NCBI RefSeq assembly: GCF_021538895.1
Contig: NZ_JADDRL010000041.1
Span: forward strand, 1 to 64,000
Length of the DNA: 64,000 nt
Source: Streptomyces olivochromogenes
GTDB taxonomy: Bacteria; Actinomycetota; Actinomycetes; Streptomycetales; Streptomycetaceae
Direction of reading: 5' to 3'
The notes below the pieces were generated by a model. That model ran no database searches. It was given only the letters and a program-made list of their open reading frames with translations, and was not told where the DNA came from. Positions within the stretch are counted from its first letter, which is position 1; every line of letters starts with the position of its first letter. Of this stretch, positions 58,782-64,000 are shown piece by piece. The position numbers and the translations under genes were made by a program.

Positions 58782-58809
58782 AATGTATCTGTCCAACTGC
58801 CGTCTGCAA
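58782..58809 (-). promoter_or_regulatory. candidate cspA promoter
   Basis: Minus strand TTGCAG, 16 nt, TACATT, about 110 nt before the cspA ATG. The gap 58669-59028 holds no gene; 58780-58940 is unusually AT-rich for this chromosome with several GAATTC palindromes. Confidence 0.45.
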
Positions 58810-59028
58810 CAGGTCAATCGGACGAGAATTCTGGACGTGCCCGGTCCGGAATGTGGCGAGAATTCGCCTGAATTCAGGGCAAGTCGGGCCCTACAAAGGG
58901 GATATACGCCGCAATTAGGCCGCGCACTTTGGCTACTTCTTGTCGGGCGTGCGGCATCAATCCGGGGCTCGCGACCCGGGGATCGGCGGCGAGTTCCCCA
59001 ACTGTACCGCGATCAACCACACTGAATT

Positions 59029-59057
59029 GCCCCCTCCGCTTCTCTCACGGAGGGGGC
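59029..59057 (-). terminator. terminator of the thrC-like/MoaD-like unit
   Basis: Perfect 10-bp stem GCCCCCTCCG (59029-59038) with CGGAGGGGGC (59048-59057), 9-nt loop, 43 bp after the carrier-protein stop. Confidence 0.85.
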
Positions 59058-59100
59058 CATCAGATGAACAATCGGTAACTGAAGTTACCCAAGGTAATGA

Positions 59101-59376
59101 TCAGCCGCCCGCGACGGCCGGAATGATCGAGACACCTGCGCCGTCCGGGGTGGCCGTCTCCAGGCCCTGCTCGAAGCGGACGTCGTCGTCGTTGACGTAC
59201 ACGTTCACGAAGCGGCGCAGCTTGCCCTGGTCGTCCAGGACCCGGGCGGCGATCCCCGTGTGGTTCTTCTCCAGGCTCTCGATGACCTCGGCGAGGGTCG
59301 CGCCCTCGGCCGTCACCTCGGCCTGACCGCCGGTGTAGGTGCGCAGGATGGTGGGGATGCGGACGGTCACGCTCAT
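59101..59376 (-). CDS. MoaD/ThiS-like sulfur-carrier protein
   Basis: Beta-grasp protein of 91 residues: SVTVRIPTILRTYTGGQAEVTAEGATLAEVIESLEKNHTGIAARVLDDQGKLRRFVNVYVNDDDVRFEQGLETATPDGAGVSIIPAVAGG. The C-terminal GG is the site that becomes a thiocarboxylate in sulfur carriers such as CysO and ThiS, and no extra residues follow it, so no protease is needed. Its ATG overlaps the stop of the PLP-enzyme gene (ATGA), implying tight coupling and likely equimolar production. By analogy with CysO-CysM it probably delivers sulfide to that enzyme. Confidence 0.9.
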   Translation of the reverse strand: MSVTVRIPTILRTYTGGQAEVTAEGATLAEVIESLEKNHTGIAARVLDDQGKLRRFVNVYVNDDDVRFEQGLETATPDGAGVSIIPAVAGG

Positions 59377-60656
59377 GCGAGGCCAGCCTCTCGGAAGGAG
59401 TCCAGGTTCGGGCGGATGGTGGCGGTCAGGCCGGTGCCGGCCACCGCGTCGAGGGTCTTGAGGCCGTCGCCGGTGTTCAGGACGACGGTGGTGAGAGCCG
59501 GGTCGAGGACCCCGTTCTCGATGAGCTTCTTCGTCACGCCCACCGTCACACCGCCCGCCGTCTCGGCGAAGATGCCCTCGGTGCGGGCCAGCAGCTTGAT
59601 GGCGTCCACGACCTGTTCGTCCGTCACGTCCTCCACGGCACCGCCGGTGCGGCGCGCGATGTCCAGGACGTACGGGCCGTCGGCCGGGTTGCCGATGGCG
59701 AGGGACTTGGCGATGGTGTTCGGCTTCTGCGGGCGGACGACGTCGTGGCCGGCCTTGAAGGCGGTGGACACCGGGGAGCAGCCCTCGGCCTGCGCACCGA
59801 AGATCCGGTACGGCCGGTCCTCGACCAGACCGAGCTTGATCAGCTCCTGCAGACCCTTGTCGATCTTCGTGAGCTGGGAGCCGGAGGCGATCGGGACCAC
59901 GATCTGGTCGGGCAGCCGCCAGCCGAGCTGCTCGCAGATCTCGTACGCCAGGGTCTTGGAGCCCTCCGCGTAGTACGGCCGCAGGTTGACGTTGACGAAG
60001 CCCCAGCCCTCGCCGGCCGGGTCGCCGATCAGCTCGGAGCAGAAGCGGTTCACGTCGTCGTAGTTGCCTTCGATGCCGACGAGTTCGCCGCCGTAGATCG
60101 CGGCCATGACGACCTTGCCCTGCTCCAGGTCGTGCGGGATGAACACGCAGGAGCGCAGGCCGGCGCGGGCGGCCGCGGCGCCGACGGCACCGGCCAGGTT
60201 GCCGGTCGAGGAGCAGGACAGGGTGGTGAAGCCGAAGGCGCGAGCCGCCTCCAGCGCCTGCGCGACCACCCGGTCCTTGAAGGAGTGCGTCGGGTTGCCG
60301 GAGTCGTCCTTCACGTACAGCCCGCCGGTCACGCCGAGCTCCGCGGCCAGGTGATCGGCCTTGACGAGCTTGGTCCAGCCGGGGTTCAGGTTGGGCTTGT
60401 CGGCCACGTCCGCGGGGACGGGCAGCAGCGGCGCGTAGCGCCAGATGTTCGCGGGTCCCGCTTCGATGCGCTTGCGGAGTTCCTCGGTGTCGTAGGCCGA
60501 GAAGTCGTACGCGATCTCCAGCGGGCCGAAACACTCCTCGCAGGCGAACACGGGTCCGAGGGGTACTCGGTGACCACACTCGCGGCAGCTCAGGGCGGCG
60601 GCGGGACCGAGGTCGACGCTGGGATCGGTGGTGGTGGCAACAGTCTGCACAGCCAT
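59373..60656 (-). CDS. thrC: threonine-synthase-family PLP enzyme; possibly a thiocarboxylate-dependent O-phosphohomoserine sulfhydrylase
   Basis: PLP enzyme of 427 residues of the threonine-synthase family. An N-terminal rubredoxin-like zinc ribbon (C24, C27, C39, C42 in CRECGH...CEECFG) is followed by the PLP lysine K127 in GNPTHSFKDRVV, the phosphate loop CSSTGNLAGAVGA and VVPIASGSQLTKIDKGLQEL. Classical ThrC turns O-phosphohomoserine into threonine. Here a SAM-I riboswitch precedes the gene and a MoaD-like carrier overlaps its end, which fits use of the same substrate for homocysteine synthesis with protein-bound sulfur. I recall reports of such a route (MetM/MetO) in Streptomyces but could not check. 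No hom or thrB is nearby. Confidence 0.88.
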   Translation of the reverse strand: MAVQTVATTTDPSVDLGPAAALSCRECGHRVPLGPVFACEECFGPLEIAYDFSAYDTEELRKRIEAGPANIWRYAPLLPVPADVADKPNLNPGWTKLVKADHLAAELGVTGGLYVKDDSGNPTHSFKDRVVAQALEAARAFGFTTLSCSSTGNLAGAVGAAAARAGLRSCVFIPHDLEQGKVVMAAIYGGELVGIEGNYDDVNRFCSELIGDPAGEGWGFVNVNLRPYYAEGSKTLAYEICEQLGWRLPDQIVVPIASGSQLTKIDKGLQELIKLGLVEDRPYRIFGAQAEGCSPVSTAFKAGHDVVRPQKPNTIAKSLAIGNPADGPYVLDIARRTGGAVEDVTDEQVVDAIKLLARTEGIFAETAGGVTVGVTKKLIENGVLDPALTTVVLNTGDGLKTLDAVAGTGLTATIRPNLDSFREAGLA

Positions 60657-60674
60657 GTGAGGCGAGGCCCTTTC

Positions 60675-60820
60675 TCCTCATCTTCCTCACGACGCATCTC
60701 GCCGTGAGACGGATTTGGCACCTTCCCTAGCCGGGAGCCTCGCTGCACGTGTCAGGAGAACCGACTGGAGGGTTGCCGGGGCTTCATCGGGCCGTTTCCC
60801 TCTGCCCCTCTGGATGAGCT
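60675..60820 (-). promoter_or_regulatory. SAM-I riboswitch (S-box)
   Basis: On the minus strand the leader of the ThrC-like gene shows the S-box order. P1 5' strand CTCATC (60813-60818) leads to AGAGGGGCAGAGGGA, then ACGGCCCGATGAAGCCCCGG-CAACC (kink-turn and GATGAAGCC core), a variable P3 arm, GGAAGGTGCCAAATCC (the AAGGTGCcAA..TCC core) and a P4 arm. The P1 3' strand GATGAG (60677-60682) closes it. It lies about 20 nt before the start codon, so control is probably on translation or by early termination, shutting the genes off when S-adenosylmethionine is plentiful. Confidence 0.9.
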
Positions 60821-60949
60821 GTATGTGGTTGTAAATGCCCACGACCCTCGACATGCGATGGTCATCGGCGTTGCTCAAGACTGTAACCGAAGGCCAGGAC
60901 AGTTGAGATAGTCGTCCGAACCGCGAGACAACGTGAGGAGCCGCTGACT

Positions 60950-61894
60950 GTGCTGGAAGAAGTCGAGCGCTGGCTGGCCACCCGCTCCTGGTCCGTGACC
61001 GACCGCCCCCTCCACCAGATACTCGCCGCCAAGCAGCGTACGGGTCAGTCGGTCTCCGTCGTGCTGCCCGCGCTGAACGAGGAGGAGACGGTCGGCGACA
61101 TCGTCGCCGTGATCCGTCATGACCTCATGAGGCAGGTTCCGCTCGTCGACGAGCTCGTCGTCGTGGACTCCGGGTCCACCGACCGCACCGCCGCGGTGGC
61201 CGCCGCCGCGGGTGCCCGGGTCGTCCACCGCGACGACATCCTGCCGCGCCTGCCGGCCGTCCCCGGCAAGGGTGAGGTGCTGTGGCGCTCCCTGCTGGTC
61301 ACCGGCGGGGACATCCTCTGCTTCATCGACGCCGACCTGAGGGAGTTCTCCTCCGACTTCGTCTCCGGGATCGTCGGCCCGCTGCTCACCGAGCCGGACG
61401 TCGACCTCGTCAAGGCCATGTACGACCGCCCGCTGGCGGGGGCGGCGGGCCAGGGCGGCCGGGTCACCGAACTGATGGCCCGCCCGCTGCTCAACATGCA
61501 CTGGCCCCAGCTGGCCGGTTTCGTGCAGCCGCTGGGCGGCGAGTACGCGGCCCGCCGCTCGCTGCTGGAACAGCTGCCGTTCCCGGTCGGGTACGGCGTC
61601 GAGCTGGGCATGCTGGTCGACGCCCTGCACCTGGTGGGCCTGGACGCGCTCGCCCAGGTCGACGTCGGGGTGCGCAAGCACCGGCACCAGGACGGGCAGG
61701 CGTTGGGCCGGATGGCCGCCGCGATCTACCGCACCGCGCAGCTGAGACTGGCCCGCGGGCACCTGGTGCGTCCCTCCCTCACCCAGTTCGAGCGGGGCGA
61801 GGACGGCTTCGAGCCACGCACCTACTCGGTGGACACGGAGGAGCGGCCGCCCATGGTGGAGATCGCGGAGTACGCCGCACGCCGGGTGGCCTGA
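60950..61894 (+). CDS. gpgS: glucosyl-3-phosphoglycerate synthase
   Basis: GT81-type glycosyltransferase of 314 residues. The nucleotide-sugar site is SVVLPALNEEETVGDIVAVI and the metal site DILCFIDADLREFSSDFVSGIVGPLL. Also present are DSGSTDRTAA, VPGKGEVLWRSL, MYDRPLAG and FVQPLGGEYAARRSLLEQLPFPVGYGVELGMLVD. It transfers glucose from UDP-glucose to 3-phosphoglycerate, the first step of glucosylglycerate and of methylglucose-lipopolysaccharide primers. The GTG start has GAGGAG about 10 nt upstream. It lies next to the trehalose genes, grouping compatible-solute synthesis. Confidence 0.92.
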   Translation: MLEEVERWLATRSWSVTDRPLHQILAAKQRTGQSVSVVLPALNEEETVGDIVAVIRHDLMRQVPLVDELVVVDSGSTDRTAAVAAAAGARVVHRDDILPRLPAVPGKGEVLWRSLLVTGGDILCFIDADLREFSSDFVSGIVGPLLTEPDVDLVKAMYDRPLAGAAGQGGRVTELMARPLLNMHWPQLAGFVQPLGGEYAARRSLLEQLPFPVGYGVELGMLVDALHLVGLDALAQVDVGVRKHRHQDGQALGRMAAAIYRTAQLRLARGHLVRPSLTQFERGEDGFEPRTYSVDTEERPPMVEIAEYAARRVA

Positions 61895-61979
61895 GCCCGG
61901 TCGAGAACGGCTGTATACGGCCCCCTCGACGGGTGGACCGTACGTTTGAGCGTTTCCGGGCCGGGCTAGGTTGAGGCGT

Positions 61980-63413
61980 ATGGCTTCCACGCACAGTGCT
62001 GAGGTGCTGGTCGCGTCCAATCGCGGCCCGGTTTCGTACGAGGTGCGCGAGGGCGGCGCGCTGCACGCCAAACGGGGCGGCGGCGGGCTGGTCTCGGGGC
62101 TGTCGGCCATCGGGCCGCACACCGACGCGGTATGGGTGTGCGCCGCGCTGAGCGACGCCGACCGGGAGGCGGTGCGCCGCTCGCACGGCGGGCGGCGGCT
62201 GTCCGCGGACGCGACCGGCGGCCAGCAGGTTCGGATGCTGGACATCGACGCGACGGTCTTCGCCGACGCGTACAACGGCGTCGCCAACTCCGTGCTCTGG
62301 TTCGTCCACCACATGCTCTACCAGACCCCGCTGGAGCCGGTCTTCGACGCGGAGTTCCGGCGCCAGTGGGCGTCGTACGAGGCCTACAACCGGGCCTTCG
62401 CCGAGGCGCTGGCAGAGGAGGCCGCCGAGGGCGCCGCGGTGGTGATCCAGGACTACCACCTCGCCCTCGCTCCCCGGATGCTCCGGCAGCTGAGGCCCGA
62501 TCTGCGGATCGGCCACTTCTCGCACACCCCGTGGGCCCCGCCGGACTACTTCCGTCTCCTGCCCGACGACATCGCGGCCAAGCTGCTCGGCGGCATCCTC
62601 GGCGCCGACCGCGCGGCCTTCCTCACCCGGCGCTGGGCTGACGCCTTCACCGACTGCTGTCACGCGGTGCTCGGCCCCGGGATCCCGTCCGGCACGCGAA
62701 TCGGCGTGCACGGGCTCGGCGCGGACGCGGACTTCCTGCGCAAGCGGGCGCACGAGCCGGACGTGGCCGAGCGGATGACCGCGCTGCGCGCGGAGATCGG
62801 CGAGGGCCGCAAAACGATCGTCCGGGTGGACCGCACCGAGCTGTCGAAGAACATCGTGCGCGGGCTGCTGGCGTACCGGCAGCTGCTGGACGACCGTCCC
62901 GAGTGGCGCGAGCGGGTCGTGCACGTGGCCTTCGCCTACCCCTCCCGGCAGGACCTGGCCGTCTACCGCGACTACACGTCGCAGGTGCGACGCGTCGCCG
63001 AGGAGATCAACTCGCGGTACGGGACGCCGGGTTGGACCCCGGTCGTGCTGCACGTCAAGGACGACTTCGCGCGCTCCCTGGCCGCCTACCGGCTGGCGGA
63101 CGTGGCCCTGGTGAACCCGATCCGGGACGGTATGAACCTGGTCGCCAAGGAGATCCCGGTCGTCTCCGACGAGGGCTGCGCGCTGGTGCTGTCCCGGGAG
63201 GCCGGGGCGTTCGAGGAGCTGGGCGACGACGCGCTGACGGTGAACCCGTACGACATCGGGGGCACGGCGAGCGCGCTGCACCGGGCGCTGACCATGCCCC
63301 TCGACGAGCGGGCGGAGCGGACCAAGCGGCTGGCCGCCGCGGCCACCGCGCTGCCGCCGACCCAGTGGTTCCTGGACCAGCTGCACGCGCTGGACCCCGA
63401 TCAGTCCAGGTGA
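61980..63413 (+). CDS. otsA: alpha,alpha-trehalose-phosphate synthase
   Basis: GT20 enzyme of 477 residues making trehalose 6-phosphate from UDP-glucose and glucose 6-phosphate. Family features are LVASNRGPVSYEVREGGALHAKRGGGGLVSGL, VLWFVHHMLYQ, VVIQDYHLALAPRML, GHFSHTPWAPPDYFRLLP, IVRVDRTELSKNIVRGLLAYRQLL and LVNPIRDGMNLVAKEIPVVSDEGCALVLSREAGAFEELG. TAGGTT ends 7 nt before the ATG, so the message is probably leaderless; a TTG three codons earlier overlaps that hexamer. The 3' end overlaps convergent otsB by 13 bp. Confidence 0.94.
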   Translation: MASTHSAEVLVASNRGPVSYEVREGGALHAKRGGGGLVSGLSAIGPHTDAVWVCAALSDADREAVRRSHGGRRLSADATGGQQVRMLDIDATVFADAYNGVANSVLWFVHHMLYQTPLEPVFDAEFRRQWASYEAYNRAFAEALAEEAAEGAAVVIQDYHLALAPRMLRQLRPDLRIGHFSHTPWAPPDYFRLLPDDIAAKLLGGILGADRAAFLTRRWADAFTDCCHAVLGPGIPSGTRIGVHGLGADADFLRKRAHEPDVAERMTALRAEIGEGRKTIVRVDRTELSKNIVRGLLAYRQLLDDRPEWRERVVHVAFAYPSRQDLAVYRDYTSQVRRVAEEINSRYGTPGWTPVVLHVKDDFARSLAAYRLADVALVNPIRDGMNLVAKEIPVVSDEGCALVLSREAGAFEELGDDALTVNPYDIGGTASALHRALTMPLDERAERTKRLAAAATALPPTQWFLDQLHALDPDQSR

Positions 63414-64000
63414 GCCGCCAGCGTCCGCAGCAGGCGTACGACCCCTTGCGGACCGTCCACCACCAGGTCCGCCCGTTCGGCCAGTTCCGTCACCTCGGAG
63501 CTGCCGCTGCACACCAGCAGACCGGGGACGCCGTCGGAGCGGAGCTTGTCGACGGCGGCGAAGGCCGGGAGGTCGCCGAGGTCGTCGCCGGCGTACACCA
63601 CCGACTCGGCGCCGATCCGGCGGACGTACTCCAGCAGGGCGACGCCCTTGTCCATGCCGGGCGGGCGCAGTTCCAGGACCATCCGGCCCGATTCGACGAT
63701 CAGGCCGTGCCGGGTGGCGAGTTCGGCGAGGGGTTCGCGCAGGGCCTCGAAGGCGGCCTGCGGATCGTCGGCGCGGCGGGTGTGGACGGCCACGGCGCGC
63801 CCCTTCTCCTCGATCCAGGTGCCGTGCCAGGCGCCGATCCGGTCGAGGAATCCGGGCAGCTCGGCGCGGACGGCCGCGACGCCGGGGTGCGGGGGCGGCG
63901 CGCTGACCTCTCCGCTCGCGGCCTCCCAGCGTTCGGCGCCGTAGTGGCCGAGGACGACGAGGTGCTCCAGGCCGGGTACACCGGCGAAGCCGCCGTGCCG
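63401..64000 (-). CDS. otsB: trehalose-phosphatase, 3' part (runs off the window)
   Basis: The visible 199 codons encode the C-terminal part of a HAD-type trehalose-6-phosphate phosphatase: GVPGLEHLVVLGHYGAERWEA, AWHGTWIEEKGRAVAVHTRRADDPQAAFEAL, VLELRPPGMDKGVALLEYVRRI (Lys motif III) and VVYAGDDLGDLPAFAAVDKL (motif IV Asp pair). It removes phosphate from trehalose 6-phosphate, the step after OtsA. The N-terminal motif I lies beyond position 64000. Although its partner otsA is adjacent, the two genes are convergent and overlap by 13 bp. Confidence 0.93.
   Translation of the reverse strand, partial: RHGGFAGVPGLEHLVVLGHYGAERWEAASGEVSAPPPHPGVAAVRAELPGFLDRIGAWHGTWIEEKGRAVAVHTRRADDPQAAFEALREPLAELATRHGLIVESGRMVLELRPPGMDKGVALLEYVRRIGAESVVYAGDDLGDLPAFAAVDKLRSDGVPGLLVCSGSSEVTELAERADLVVDGPQGVVRLLRTLAAHLD

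Overview
The window looks like a core-chromosome segment of a Streptomyces species. GC is very high with strong GC bias at third codon positions. GTG and TTG starts are frequent and several transcripts look leaderless (a -10 about 7 nt before the start codon). Diagnostic genes include glucosyl-3-phosphoglycerate synthase, futalosine-pathway menaquinone genes, an actinobacterial XPB helicase with its partner, a CtpE-type P-ATPase, a GroEL ending in GGMPGGDMDF, and many small actinobacterial DUF proteins. I see no rRNA, tRNA, CRISPR array, prophage or large biosynthetic cluster.

Layout. 0.1-8 kb: EamA exporter, ABC exporter, a 43-residue Pro/Lys-rich peptide gene, a FemAB peptidoglycan-bridge transferase and a long FAD/Fe-S oxidoreductase. 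8-18 kb: serC, secreted proteins, an SGNH hydrolase, tandem Uma2 nucleases, an aldo/keto reductase with a MerR-type operator, thpR followed by a 28-codon membrane peptide, GNAT, and an MFS-MarR pair. 18-26 kb: an RHH protein, purine permease, DUF2530 and ctpE, then three tandem secreted paralogues that share one promoter architecture. 26-35 kb: a sacsin-like ATPase, DUF3027, an MFS protein, a DUF2771 lipoprotein, mqnB-mqnD and a cold-shock protein. 35-45 kb: HAD, a HAAS membrane protein, the XPB pair, GT87 and a HelD-type motor. 45-49 kb: cutC, flanked by two copies of a MITE-like element, and a frameshifted mycothiol-dependent-isomerase-like gene carrying a small interspersed repeat. 49-53 kb: an N-acetylmuramate recycling operon (RpiR regulator, murQ, PTS EIIBC). 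53-64 kb: carboxylesterase, ene-reductase, groEL with two CIRCE boxes, cspA, a SAM-riboswitch-controlled unit of a threonine-synthase-fold enzyme plus a MoaD-like sulfur carrier, gpgS, otsA and the 3' part of otsB.

The most interesting system is at 59.1-60.8 kb. A PLP enzyme labelled threonine synthase is translationally coupled (4-nt overlap) to a MoaD/ThiS-like carrier ending in GG, and both lie behind a SAM-I riboswitch, far from any hom/thrB genes in view. This points to sulfur/methionine metabolism: homocysteine formation from O-phosphohomoserine with a thiocarboxylated carrier as sulfur donor, rather than threonine synthesis. Other leads are the peptide/ABC exporter neighbourhood near 3.5 kb, the triple ECF-like promoters at 23.8-25.8 kb, the in-frame repeat insertion in mqnD, the MITE whose ends supply the stop codons of both neighbours, and the 46-bp palindrome over the leaderless start of the RpiR regulator.
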